Shown piece after piece: positions 33,024-42,223 of a DNA stretch of 44,140 nt (position 1 is its first letter; each line of letters begins with the position of its first letter). Source of the stretch: an uncultured Acidimicrobiales bacterium (GTDB lineage Bacteria > Actinomycetota > Acidimicrobiia > Acidimicrobiales > SZUA-35); the NCBI GenBank assembly GCA_937958015.1, contig CALGOA010000216.1, positions 1 to 44,140 of the forward strand. The letters are read 5' to 3'. The notes under the pieces were generated by a model that had not been told where the DNA came from, did not search any database, and saw only the letters and a list, made by a program, of their open reading frames with translations. Position numbers and translations under genes: made by a program.

Positions 33024-35384
33024 TCATTTTCTGCTCTTCTTTGCGGCGGGAAGCGGGCCAAGGGGAAGGAGGCGGTCGGTGCCGCCGCCCGCTTTGTTCC
33101 AGTTCTCGATCAGCCAGCCCCGCTTGGATGCGATCGACGCCAGGCGGGTCTCGGGATTGACCGCCACGGGATATCCGACGGCATCGAGGAGGGGCAGATC
33201 CGAAGACGAGTCGGCGTAGGCGACGGACTCGCCGAGGTCGAGACCGTGTTCGTCGGCGTAGTCGCGCAGTTCCTGGGCTCGAACCTCGCCCGTCGGCGGA
33301 ACGGTGAGTAGCTCGCCGGTGTATCGATCGTCGCGCACGCTCATCTCGGTGCAGATGACGTCGTCGAAGAGCGGTCGGAGCGGGTCGACGACGATGTTCA
33401 GGGCACCGGTGATGAGCACGGTCCGGTGGCCGAGCGCTCGGTGTTCTCGAACCCTGCGAACCGCGGCCGGGAACGCCTTGGTGAGGATGTGGTCGGCGAG
33501 AAGTTCGCTGCCGAGCTTGTCCATCTGGGCCACTGACGCTCCGTCGTAACGTCGGTAGAAGTGACGCAGGAAGTCGGTGCGGTCACGAGCGTCCAGCGCC
33601 AGAAGCCCCGGCGCCTCGCCGAAGGTCTTCACCGCAAATCGCACCCGGTCGGCAGGGCCCATATGCCGGGTTGCCAACCATGCATAACTGAAGACCACAT
33701 TGGAGGCGATGATCGTGTTCTCAAGGTCGAACGCCGCCAGGTGGCGATCGGTGGAGAGCACCTTCGTGCGCATCCGCTTGACTCGATCGTCGGGATCGCT
33801 GCGGGTGGGCGTGGTTTTGACCCGGGCGTGGTGCACAACCGACGGGAGGTGAATCTGGGTCACATAGTGTTCCCAGTCGATGATGGCCGGGTCACAGCCG
33901 AGGCTGTCGGCGTCGGCTTTGGTAAGTCCGTCGTGTAGTCCGACCAGATTCTCGACGCCGTAGAGCGCTTCGCACTCGGCGTAGGCGCCGTAGATCTTCA
34001 CGTACCCCATGGCCCGCTCGACCTGATCCTTCTGGTCCTCCACCTGGGCGTTGAGCATGGCCTGCTTGCCGCGCAGGGGTAGCCGCTTCAACGTTCTGTC
34101 GGCGCGATCCAGGCTCTTCTGGGCCCGAGTCAGCTGCCGCTCGACAGCTCCGCGACCGGGAAAGGAGAACTTCGCAACTGCGATGGGTTGACCCTTGCGG
34201 TCATAGAGCGGGTTTTCGGTGAACCAACCGTTGACCAGATCGACGAGCTGGCGGTAGTGCAGCGGGTTGCGGGTGCCAGAGGCGACCTGGGTGATGTCGA
34301 CGGTGTCGGGATCGACCACGCCTCGGGCGGCGACATCGATGATTGCTGCGACGACGAGGTCGACGGGGATGACGTCGACGACACCCTCGGGAACGCCGGG
34401 GAATTCCTTCAGCAGACCCTGGGCGTAGCTGATCAGGATCGGCTCGGCCATCCGGAAACCCTTGATCCATCCCGGAACCGGCTCGGCCCAGGCGGACTCG
34501 ATGATCGAGGGGCGGACGATGCTGACCGGGACGTTGCCCCGGCTCTCGACCAGCGCCCGTTCGCCGAGGGCCTTGGTGTAGGCATACGCGTCGGGCCAGC
34601 CGAGCGATGCGGCCCGGGCCCGACCCGCTTCGACCAACTGCTCGCTCACCCAGCGCTGACGAAGTTGTTCGGTCTTGGCCGAGAGAAGCGGCGTGCCGGC
34701 AGCGCCCAGTTCGTGGCGGGCCCGGGCCCGGAACTCCTCCAGTCGGGATGCGGCGCGGGACTCGGCATCAAAGTCGGCCCGAGTGCGTCGGGCCGCCTTT
34801 ACCTCGGAGCGCCAATTCACATCGATGTGGAACGGGGAGTCACTGAGCAGCTGCTCGGGAGCGTGACCCCGACGGTTTCCGGCCACGTAGCAGGTGGACA
34901 CGCCGACGAAATGCGGGGTGACCCCGAGGTCCTGCAGCGTCTGCACAATTCTGGTGGCGCCGAGCAGATTGACCTCGACCGCCAGATCGATCGCCGCGTC
35001 GAAGCTGACGGTGGCGGCGCTGTGGATGACGGTGTCGCACGACGACATGAGGGCTCGACCCTCATCGTCGAGGGCGAGGCCATCGGTGCCGACGTCGCCG
35101 GCGATCACCTGAACGCGAGCATCGACCTGCGCCCAGAACGGCTCCGCCCCGGCCTTCCGGTCGCCGTCACCCAGTTCGGTCATCCAGCGGTGGAAGACGT
35201 CGTTGCGGAAGATCTCGCGACGGGCCCGTTCGGCTGGGGTGGAACGTTTTCCCGGCCGGACCAGAAGAACCAATTCGCAGTCGGGGACCGACCGCATCAG
35301 GCGCTCGACCAGTGCCGTCCCGAGGAAGCCGGTAGAGCCGGTTATGGCGATTCGCTTTCCGGCCAACCTCTTCGAAACTGACAA
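33024..35384 (-). CDS. Fatty acyl-CoA reductase fused to HAD-IB domain
   Basis: A 786-residue two-part enzyme. An extended SDR reductase domain starts KRIAITGSTGFLGTALVERL and has the YxxxK motif (YAYTKALGERAL), SIVRPSIIESAW and an FAR_C-like block (CDPAIIDWEHYVTQIHLPSV); such enzymes reduce fatty acyl-CoA to aldehyde or alcohol. From about residue 560 comes a HAD-IB domain, LAAFDLENTIIASN, later AYADSSSDLPLL. Its second catalytic Asp is Glu (DLEN), which may remove phosphatase activity. I chose TTG 35384 because GGGAG lies 6 bases upstream and it starts just before the nucleotide-binding strand; upstream in-frame starts lengthen it by up to 40 residues. It is the first gene of the minus-strand operon. 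Confidence 0.85.
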   Translation of the reverse strand: MSVSKRLAGKRIAITGSTGFLGTALVERLMRSVPDCELVLLVRPGKRSTPAERARREIFRNDVFHRWMTELGDGDRKAGAEPFWAQVDARVQVIAGDVGTDGLALDDEGRALMSSCDTVIHSAATVSFDAAIDLAVEVNLLGATRIVQTLQDLGVTPHFVGVSTCYVAGNRRGHAPEQLLSDSPFHIDVNWRSEVKAARRTRADFDAESRAASRLEEFRARARHELGAAGTPLLSAKTEQLRQRWVSEQLVEAGRARAASLGWPDAYAYTKALGERALVESRGNVPVSIVRPSIIESAWAEPVPGWIKGFRMAEPILISYAQGLLKEFPGVPEGVVDVIPVDLVVAAIIDVAARGVVDPDTVDITQVASGTRNPLHYRQLVDLVNGWFTENPLYDRKGQPIAVAKFSFPGRGAVERQLTRAQKSLDRADRTLKRLPLRGKQAMLNAQVEDQKDQVERAMGYVKIYGAYAECEALYGVENLVGLHDGLTKADADSLGCDPAIIDWEHYVTQIHLPSVVHHARVKTTPTRSDPDDRVKRMRTKVLSTDRHLAAFDLENTIIASNVVFSYAWLATRHMGPADRVRFAVKTFGEAPGLLALDARDRTDFLRHFYRRYDGASVAQMDKLGSELLADHILTKAFPAAVRRVREHRALGHRTVLITGALNIVVDPLRPLFDDVICTEMSVRDDRYTGELLTVPPTGEVRAQELRDYADEHGLDLGESVAYADSSSDLPLLDAVGYPVAVNPETRLASIASKRGWLIENWNKAGGGTDRLLPLGPLPAAKKSRK

Positions 35385-35532
35385 TTCGTGCTCCCGATCA
35401 TGGCCCGCCCCGCCCCATCCGGTGCGGGAGCCCGCTACAGCATAGGGAATCATCGGCCGCCACCAGCACACCTGAGCTGGTGGCTGGGTCTCCCTCCTGC
35501 TCACGGTCCGGCGCGGCTACGGTTTCAGCACA

Positions 35533-37785
35533 ATGGAACAGCATTCCCGTTCTCGCTCGATCCGCCCGCAGGCGCCCCGACGTACCGCTGCGTTGTCGGC
35601 GTTCCTTCTGGCCGTGCTCGTCGCCGTGTTCGGGGTTGGCATGTCGATCAGCCCCAGCGGAGCCCAAACCACCGACTGTACGGTCGGCCTGGTCGACACG
35701 ACCGGACAGATCGATGCCGGCGCCGTCGAGGATGCCATTGACAGGTATCTCGAAGTGATTCCGGAAGCGCAGGTGTTCGTTCGGTCCAGCGACGATGGGT
35801 CGAATCTAGATCAGCTCCGAGAGCAAATCCTTGCCGACTGTCCGGGTGCTATCGGAGAGTATCTCTTCGTCGCAATCGACAGTGCCAACCCGCCTCAAAG
35901 TTCCGTGTTTGGTAGCCGGCTGAGCACCTCGTTGGCCGAAGAAGTTAGAACCGGTGCAATGCGCGAGAACCTCCGAGGCGGCGATCTGACAGGTGGCCTC
36001 GTCGCTGCGATCGGAGACGCTTCGATTGTGGCCGAGACATTCGGTGAGGAGGTCGTGATTGACCGGGAACCCGCCGCACCGGTGGAGGATTCGGGAAACC
36101 TCGGCTCGCTGATTCTGGCCGGTTCGGTCGTTGGGCTCGCCGGTGTCGGGGGCGGCGTGATGGTCCGCAACCGGCGGAAACAACTGGCGGAGATGCGCCA
36201 GACGTTCTCCACCCAGATCGCCCAGCCCCGGATCCGAATGGGAGCGGCGCGCGAACGCGATGCCCGCTTGAGCGAGCAGGGCGAACGATTCTCTCGCACC
36301 GTCGAGGGGCGCACCCTCGACCAACTACGACACCTCCAGCACGGGGTTGCCACCGCGGGAAACGACGCGGAACGTCAGGCCACGCTGCTGACCAAAGCAA
36401 CGCCGAAGGGCATCGAGAGCGCGTCGAGCGAGGAACTGGAGGTGGGCGCAACACGCCTGGCCGAGTTCACCGAATCGCTGGATCGTTATCAACTGAGTCT
36501 CGACAATCTCACCGCGTTTGGCGAACTGCTGGACCGGCTTCGGGTGGCGCTTCCCACGAAACGAGCCCTACTGCTCGAAGAGTTGGCCGACGCCGACGAT
36601 TTGGCGGGCCAGAGGACCCGTTCGGGATGGAAGATCGACGAGGTGATTCAGCAACTGGCATCATCGAGACGAACCGTCACCGGTGTCTCGTTCGACGAGC
36701 TGAAGCTCGACCTGTTGGAACTTTCAGACCAGCTCGAGGGGGCCGAGGCCGAACTGTTCGCCGCCCGACACGAGGCCGAAGTGGTCGTGGACCGACCGGA
36801 CGGGCTCGCCAACTGGGCGAACGAATTAGCCGCGGCAGAATCCGACGAACGAGCCCGAATCACCGAGACCGATCAACGGTTCGCTCAGGTCGTCGTGCCG
36901 CACGCCAACGAATCGTGGGACTGGGCGACCGAACACACTGCGGTTGCCTCGGCTCGGCTGGACCGATCGGTTGAGCGGCGAGACGGCGGCGTCGAGATGA
37001 TCCCCACGCAGGATTGGGATGGCATCGCCGCCGAGTTGGAGGCTGCGGGTCTGGAACTAAACGAGGCCGACGCGTTGCTGGACGCACTCGACACGCTGAT
37101 GGTCGACCTCGAACAGGCGAAGATCGAGAGCCCGGGAATGATGCGGGCTGCGGTTCAGGAGCTTTCACAGCTCACCGCATTCATCGCGTCCAAAGCCACC
37201 GACCTAGCGCCCAAGTATCACCTGCAGCCCCGCAAGGTTCAGGAGGTGCTGGAGGAAATGGGACGCGAGCTGACGTTGCCCCGCCCCAACTACCTGCGGG
37301 TGGCGCGAACTCTGGATCGGATCGACCGGCAGATGGATCAGATGTTGCTCGAAAGCCAGGAGGAGGCCAAACGAATCGAGGCGCTGCGTCGGGAGCTGGC
37401 CCGCGAGGTGGCTCGGGCGACCCGAGCCATTCGTCGAGCCGAGCAGACCCTCGGCTGGACCGTCTTCAGCACCCGGAAGGGTCGGTTGGAGCGTCTCGCC
37501 GGCGACCTCACCCGGCTCAGCGGATCCTGGGAGGAACAGATCCGCGAAGCCAACGAGATCGCCGACACCGCAGTGTCGATTCGCGAGGAGATCATCCATG
37601 AACGGCGACGTCGCAACACCGGCGTGATCATCGTTGGAGGCAGCCGGGGTGGCGGCGGTTGGGGTTCCAGCTCCGGTGGTGGCGGATTTGGTGGCTTCGG
37701 CGGCGGCGGTGGCGGTTTCGGCGGCGGCAGCTTCGGCGGTGGCGGCGGAAGTTTCGGCGGCGGAGGTTCCACCGGCGGCTGGTAG
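35533..37785 (+). CDS. TPM-like membrane protein with long coiled coil and Gly-rich tail
   Basis: A 750-residue exported membrane protein. An N-terminal hydrophobic segment (about 20-42, ALSAFLLAVLVAVFGVGMSI) acts as signal or anchor. A TPM-like domain follows (TVGLVDTTGQIDAGAVEDAI, IGEYLFVAIDSANPPQSSV), then a second transmembrane helix (GSLILAGSVVGLAGVGGGV, about 195-213). About 430 residues of charged helical coiled coil follow, and finally a tail of repeated GGGFGG/GGGSFGG units ending STGGW, as in YgcG-type TPM proteins. Function unknown; TPM proteins are linked to membrane or photosystem quality control in other groups. It is divergent from the FAR-HAD operon. Confidence 0.8.
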   Translation: MEQHSRSRSIRPQAPRRTAALSAFLLAVLVAVFGVGMSISPSGAQTTDCTVGLVDTTGQIDAGAVEDAIDRYLEVIPEAQVFVRSSDDGSNLDQLREQILADCPGAIGEYLFVAIDSANPPQSSVFGSRLSTSLAEEVRTGAMRENLRGGDLTGGLVAAIGDASIVAETFGEEVVIDREPAAPVEDSGNLGSLILAGSVVGLAGVGGGVMVRNRRKQLAEMRQTFSTQIAQPRIRMGAARERDARLSEQGERFSRTVEGRTLDQLRHLQHGVATAGNDAERQATLLTKATPKGIESASSEELEVGATRLAEFTESLDRYQLSLDNLTAFGELLDRLRVALPTKRALLLEELADADDLAGQRTRSGWKIDEVIQQLASSRRTVTGVSFDELKLDLLELSDQLEGAEAELFAARHEAEVVVDRPDGLANWANELAAAESDERARITETDQRFAQVVVPHANESWDWATEHTAVASARLDRSVERRDGGVEMIPTQDWDGIAAELEAAGLELNEADALLDALDTLMVDLEQAKIESPGMMRAAVQELSQLTAFIASKATDLAPKYHLQPRKVQEVLEEMGRELTLPRPNYLRVARTLDRIDRQMDQMLLESQEEAKRIEALRRELAREVARATRAIRRAEQTLGWTVFSTRKGRLERLAGDLTRLSGSWEEQIREANEIADTAVSIREEIIHERRRRNTGVIIVGGSRGGGGWGSSSGGGGFGGFGGGGGGFGGGSFGGGGGSFGGGGSTGGW

Positions 37786-37813
37786 CCGTTCTGTATCCGC
37801 AGGGTCGCAGCGG

Positions 37814-38890
37814 CTAGCGCCGTTTGGACATTCGCCGTTCGTGGCGATCCAGCGCCAGCTCGATCAGGCGGTCGATGAGCGCCGGGTAGGACAGTCCGGT
37901 AGCTTCCCACATCTTCGGGTACATCGAGATCGGCGTGAAGCCCGGGATCGTGTTGATCTCGTTCAACAGGAAGCCGCGACCGTTGGGTTCGTACAGGAAG
38001 TCGACCCGGCCCATGCCCTCAACCCGCAGTGCCGTGTAGGCCGCTTCGGCGAGCTGTTCCATCTGGGCAACCTCGTGCCGGGACAACTCGGCCGGGATTA
38101 TCAGTTTTGCGGCGCCATCGTGGTACTTGTCGTTGTAGTCGTAGAAGTCGGCGGCTGGCACGATCTCGCCCGGCACGCTGAAGTCGAGGTCCACGTTCCC
38201 GAGCACCGACATTTCGATTTCGCGGCCGGTGATGGTTTCCTCGACCACGACCCATTCGTCGTAACTGAAGGCTTCGGCCAGCGCCTTTTCCAGTTCTGCG
38301 GCACCGGTCGCTTTGGAAACTCCAACCGAGGATCCCATGTTGGCCGGTTTGACGAAGACGGTTTCACCCAGCCGTTCCAGGATGCCCCCAAGTGCACTGG
38401 GGTCGCCCGACCAGCGCGGTTCATGGATCGTCTCCCACCGGGCCTGAGGCACACCGGCGGCGGCGAGGGCCTGCTTGGCGGCGCTCTTGTCCATCGCCAG
38501 CGCCGAGCCGAGCACACCCGCTCCGGCGTATGGCACACCGGCCAACTCGAGCAGGCCCTGCACGGTTCCGTCCTCTCCCATCGGCCCGTGCATCAGAGGC
38601 AACACGACGGTGCCGGGATCGCCGAGAATGGCAGAAGGCGAGCTCGATTCCCCGAGTATCTCCAAGGCGGCGGGATCGTGACCGGGGGAGGGAAGTTGAG
38701 GCAACCGGTGCCAGATGCCGGATCGGTCGATTCCGATGGCCTCCACCCGATATCGATTGCGGTCGATGGCGGCAAGTACGTGGGCTGCGGTGACCCGGGA
38801 AACCTCGTGTTCTGGTGACTGACCACCAAAAAGGACCACTACTCGGCGTTGGCTGTCACTGGCTGTCACTGGCTGGGCGGAGCTGCTCAC
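37814..38890 (-). CDS. ddl: D-alanine--D-alanine ligase
   Basis: An ATP-grasp ligase that makes the D-Ala-D-Ala dipeptide of peptidoglycan precursors. Motifs: VVVLFGGQSPEHEVS near the N-terminus, MHGPMGEDGTVQGLLE, VKPANMGSSVGVSK (ATP loop) and GFLLNEINTIPGFTPISMYPKMW (metal ligands). The length of about 358 residues is typical. The start is uncertain: GTG 38890 is used here; GTG 38869 is also possible, and a two-fold CCAGTGACAG repeat lies between the two. It is divergent from murF, whose product adds the dipeptide made here. Confidence 0.93.
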   Translation of the reverse strand: MSSSAQPVTASDSQRRVVVLFGGQSPEHEVSRVTAAHVLAAIDRNRYRVEAIGIDRSGIWHRLPQLPSPGHDPAALEILGESSSPSAILGDPGTVVLPLMHGPMGEDGTVQGLLELAGVPYAGAGVLGSALAMDKSAAKQALAAAGVPQARWETIHEPRWSGDPSALGGILERLGETVFVKPANMGSSVGVSKATGAAELEKALAEAFSYDEWVVVEETITGREIEMSVLGNVDLDFSVPGEIVPAADFYDYNDKYHDGAAKLIIPAELSRHEVAQMEQLAEAAYTALRVEGMGRVDFLYEPNGRGFLLNEINTIPGFTPISMYPKMWEATGLSYPALIDRLIELALDRHERRMSKRR

Positions 38891-38925
38891 ATCGGAAACC
38901 GTACATCCCCCGCTAGACCGGAGGG

Positions 38926-40260
38926 GTGCGATGGTCACTGCAGGAAATCGGCTCGGTCCTTTCCGACCCACACCTGCCAGCAGACATCTCCATAACCGGG
39001 GTGTCGATCGACTCGCGCGCGATCACTCCGGGCCAACTCTTTGTGCCGATCATCGCCGAACGGGACGGCCACGAATTCGTGTCGGCTGCGATCGACAACG
39101 GAGCCGCCGCCTACCTGCGGTCCCAGGATCAGCCCATCGACGATCGGGTTCCATCGATTCTCGTCGCCGACACCTCGATGGCGCTGCTGGAGCTTGGGCG
39201 TGCCGCTCGAAACCGACTTCATGCCCACGTGGTGGGCGTGACCGGCAGCGTCGGAAAGACGTCGGTCAAGGACATGATCAGGGCGGTGACCTCCACCCAC
39301 GTGGTGACCCACGCCAACACCGCGTCGTTCAACAACGAACTGGGGGTGCCGCTCACGCTGCTCGAAGCTCCCGAGGACGCTCGGGTCGTTGTCGTGGAGA
39401 TGGGAGCCCGGAATGTCGGTCACATCGAGCTGCTCTGTGGGATCGCCCGGCCGATGATCGGAGTGATAACCCGGGTGGCCGCCGTGCACACCGAGATCTT
39501 CGGTTCGATCGAGCAGGTCGCCCAGGCAAAAGGTGAACTGGCCGAAGCACTCCCAGCCGAGGGCACGCTGGTTTTGAACGCAGATGATCCGCTCGTCCTG
39601 GCAATGGCCCGTCGATCCGGAACCCATCGCACCCTTTCCTACGGGGCCGAGACGGGCGACGTTCGGTTCTCCAACGTGGTGGTGGGCGACGATCTGAAAC
39701 CCAGTTTCGATTTGACAACGCCGATCGGAACCGCTTCCGTTCAGCTCGGGGTCGCCGGTGCCCATATGGCGCAGAACGCTGCCGCCGCAGCGGCGGTTGG
39801 GGTGGCGGTTGGCGTGCCGCTGGACCGAATCGTGCAAGGACTGTCCGCTCCGACCCTTTCGCCGCACCGAATGGATGTGCAGCGGACCGCCGCCGGTGCG
39901 GTCATCATCAACGACGCGTACAACGCCAACCCCACCTCCATGGCGGCCGCGATCGACGCGTTGGTCTCGCTCGCAGCCGATCGGCGGGTTGCCGTTCTGG
40001 GTGTGATGGGCGAATTGGGCGAGACCGAGGCGGAGGATCACCGAGGCGTTGCCCAACTGGCGATTGCCGCCGGAATCGACGTCATCGCCGTCGACGCTCC
40101 GATGTATGGCGACGGGGTCGAACACGTCGATTCGATCGATTCGGCTGTGCACGCACTCGGGGACTTGGGCCACACTGATGCCGTGTTGGTAAAAGGTTCC
40201 CGGGTCGCCGGTCTGGAACGCCTCGCCGAACGACTGCTGGTCGACGGCGCCTCGTCGTGA
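38926..40260 (+). CDS. murF: UDP-N-acetylmuramoyl-tripeptide--D-alanyl-D-alanine ligase
   Basis: MurF attaches D-Ala-D-Ala to the UDP-MurNAc-tripeptide in the cytoplasm. The 444-residue product has the Mur N-terminal domain (SIDSRAITPGQLFVPIIAERDGHEF), the P-loop VTGSVGKTSVKDMI, VEMGARNVGHIELL, LNADDPLV and INDAYNANPTSM in the C-terminal part. GTG start at 38926, with GGAGG only one base upstream, so the exact start is a little uncertain. It overlaps menA by 4 bases (GTGA). Confidence 0.93.
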   Translation: MRWSLQEIGSVLSDPHLPADISITGVSIDSRAITPGQLFVPIIAERDGHEFVSAAIDNGAAAYLRSQDQPIDDRVPSILVADTSMALLELGRAARNRLHAHVVGVTGSVGKTSVKDMIRAVTSTHVVTHANTASFNNELGVPLTLLEAPEDARVVVVEMGARNVGHIELLCGIARPMIGVITRVAAVHTEIFGSIEQVAQAKGELAEALPAEGTLVLNADDPLVLAMARRSGTHRTLSYGAETGDVRFSNVVVGDDLKPSFDLTTPIGTASVQLGVAGAHMAQNAAAAAAVGVAVGVPLDRIVQGLSAPTLSPHRMDVQRTAAGAVIINDAYNANPTSMAAAIDALVSLAADRRVAVLGVMGELGETEAEDHRGVAQLAIAAGIDVIAVDAPMYGDGVEHVDSIDSAVHALGDLGHTDAVLVKGSRVAGLERLAERLLVDGASS

Positions 40261-41150
40261 CCGCAGTGCAACCCCAGGGCAACATCTGGGTGCTGGGGGC
40301 GCGACCGAAGACCCTTCCGGCTGCGATCGTGCCGGTCATGGTCGGGACCGCAGCCGCGGTTGGTGAAGGCGAGGCTCTTTCGGCATGGCGAGCCGTTGCC
40401 GCCGCCGTCGTGGCGCTCGCTCTCCAGGTGGCTACCAACTACGTCAACGACTACGCCGACGGCAAACGTGGCACCGACGACAATCGGGTCGGTCCGGTGC
40501 GGTTGGTGGGGTCGGGCCTGGCCACCGCCACCCAGGTCCAAACCGCTGCCGCGTTGGCCTTCCTGGTTTCCGGGGCCGCAGGGGTGACCCTTGCGATCGC
40601 CGTTGGACCCGAACTGTTGCTGGTCGGGGCTGTTTCGATGCTGGCCGGCTGGGGGTATACCGGCGGACCCAGGCCCTACGGGTATCTCGGTTTGGGCGAG
40701 GTCTTCGTCTTCGTGTTCTTCGGAGTGGTCGCCACGGTCGGATCCACGTATGTCCAGCTCGGTCGGATCACGTCGCTCTCGGTGATCTGTTCCATCGGCG
40801 TCGGATTCCTCGCTGTCGCATTGCTGGTCATCAACAACCTCAGGGACCGTCCACTCGATGCCGAAGCTGGCAAGAAGACCTTGGCGGTACGGCTCGGTGA
40901 CGTGCGGACTCGACAGTTCTACCTGGCCCTGATGGCGGGCACCGGCGCCGCCGTCGTCGGGGCAGCAGTCCTGCGGTGGCCTGCGGTTTTGGGGCTTCTG
41001 GGCCTCACGGCTGCAGTCCGTCCAGTTCGTGAGGTTTTGGATGGTTTCATCGGCGAGAGCCTGATTCCGGTGCTCGCCGATACCGGTCGGGTGCAGATGG
41101 CGGTGGGCATCATGCTGAGCGTCGGTTTGGTGCTCGGCGGAATCAGTTGA
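40257..41150 (+). CDS. menA: 1,4-dihydroxy-2-naphthoate polyprenyltransferase
   Basis: MenA is a UbiA-superfamily membrane enzyme that prenylates DHNA to demethylmenaquinone. The 297 residues hold about eight transmembrane segments. The two Asp-rich motifs are NDYADGKRGTDD and NNLRDRPLDAEAGKKTLAVRLGD, the latter diagnostic for MenA. GTG start within the murF stop (GTGA overlap) means coupled translation. Menaquinone is the expected respiratory quinone of an actinobacterium. Confidence 0.93.
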   Translation: MTAVQPQGNIWVLGARPKTLPAAIVPVMVGTAAAVGEGEALSAWRAVAAAVVALALQVATNYVNDYADGKRGTDDNRVGPVRLVGSGLATATQVQTAAALAFLVSGAAGVTLAIAVGPELLLVGAVSMLAGWGYTGGPRPYGYLGLGEVFVFVFFGVVATVGSTYVQLGRITSLSVICSIGVGFLAVALLVINNLRDRPLDAEAGKKTLAVRLGDVRTRQFYLALMAGTGAAVVGAAVLRWPAVLGLLGLTAAVRPVREVLDGFIGESLIPVLADTGRVQMAVGIMLSVGLVLGGIS

Positions 41151-41194
41151 GGAAATCCCTCAATAGGGGGTAGTTCGGAGCCGATTGGACTGCG

Positions 41195-42103
41195 ATGGCC
41201 GGTTCATCCCCTCTCCCCACGAGTTCCAAGCGCCGTTCGGCCGCGCCTGCTCCTGCTCCGTCCCGAATCCGGAACAAGCGGCAGCAGCAGATCGTCGAGA
41301 TGGTGGAGGGATACGAGTCGATCGTGACCTACGGAGCTGCGCTGGCGGCGATCCAGTACGTGTGGGCCGGTATCGGTGCCCTGGTGATAGGCCTGGGCGG
41401 TGGCATCGTGTTTCTCGGAGAGAGCGACACCTCGGCATCACTTCTGCGGACCTATCAGGCGGTCGGGTACGGCATCGCTCTGCTCACCGTGCTGACCCTG
41501 TTGGGGTCGGTGGTCTTCGGCGCTCAGGCGATGTTCAACGTGACCAAGCTGGGTCGCACGCCAGCGATCGGCCAGGTCGGAATCGTCGGTCGGCATATTC
41601 CAGCGCTCGCTGCCGGCATCGGACTGATCGTTGCCGCCGACAGCCTGCCGGACTTCGAAAACGCGCTGCGAACATTGGGCGGTGTCCTGGTGATCTGGGG
41701 TCTACTCGTCCCGGCGGGATTGGCCCTCGGAGTCCTTCAGATGTTGTGGCGCACCTCGGCGTTGGGTGATTCGGCGACCGAACCATCCAACCGTGACTTC
41801 TCGGGCTGGTTCGTCGGAATGATCATCTACGTCTACGGAGCCGTTGCGGTCGAATCGATGACCGACCTCACCATGGCCGCCACTGGTTTCCTGATTCTGA
41901 TGGTCGGTGTGGGCATCACCCTTGCTGCGGTGATGGCACTGCGCTTTCTGCCGGTTCTGGCCGAACGCCAGGAGGCGCGGGTGGCTGCGATCCTCTTCAG
42001 CTTCAACGATGACGAGCCCGCTGCGGCCCAACCGGTGACAGCCCAGCAGATCGAAGAGGCCTGGGAAGCGTCAAGCGACTACTTCTCCGTCGACGGCCAC
42101 TAA
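41195..42103 (+). CDS. Polytopic membrane protein of unknown function
   Basis: A 302-residue protein. A basic, Ser/Pro/Ala-rich N-terminus (to about 35) is followed by six hydrophobic segments, for example YGAALAAIQYVWAGIGALVIGLGGG, IALLTVLTLLGSVVFGAQAMF, LVIWGLLVPAGLALGVLQML and FLILMVGVGITLAAVMALRFL. A cytoplasmic acidic tail follows (FNDDEPAAAQPVTAQQIEEA). I do not recognise a family. It is 44 bp after menA on the same strand and could be co-transcribed. Confidence 0.75.
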   Translation: MAGSSPLPTSSKRRSAAPAPAPSRIRNKRQQQIVEMVEGYESIVTYGAALAAIQYVWAGIGALVIGLGGGIVFLGESDTSASLLRTYQAVGYGIALLTVLTLLGSVVFGAQAMFNVTKLGRTPAIGQVGIVGRHIPALAAGIGLIVAADSLPDFENALRTLGGVLVIWGLLVPAGLALGVLQMLWRTSALGDSATEPSNRDFSGWFVGMIIYVYGAVAVESMTDLTMAATGFLILMVGVGITLAAVMALRFLPVLAERQEARVAAILFSFNDDEPAAAQPVTAQQIEEAWEASSDYFSVDGH

Positions 42104-42200
42104 CCAGCACATTCCTTCGGGCCAGCACGTTCCACCCAAAAATCGTCGGGCCAGCACAATTGATGTGCTGGCGGAACGCCTTTTGGGGCGAATGTGCTGG
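42104..42200. repeat. Nested CCAGCACA palindromes between convergent genes
   Basis: CCAGCACATTC (42104-42114) is the exact complement of GAATGTGCTGG (42190-42200). Inside, CCAGCACA (42151-42158) pairs with TGTGCTGG (42164-42171) over a 5-base loop. CCAGCACGTTCC at 42122 and GGAACGCC near 42173 pair in part. The CCAGCAC motif thus occurs three times forward and twice inverted. It begins one base after the stop of the membrane-protein gene and lies before the end of the convergent J-domain gene, so it may act as a bidirectional terminator. Confidence 0.65.
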
Positions 42201-42223
42201 AGTGACTACAGAAGCGACCGTGG

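Noticed and set aside
32289-33311. 340-residue plus-strand ORF opposite the LarA-like gene
   Set aside because: Val/His/Arg-rich shadow of a gene with clear family motifs.
34188-35381. 397-residue plus-strand ORF opposite the acyl-CoA reductase
   Set aside because: No domain or plausible hydrophobic core; the minus-strand gene has clear SDR and HAD motifs.
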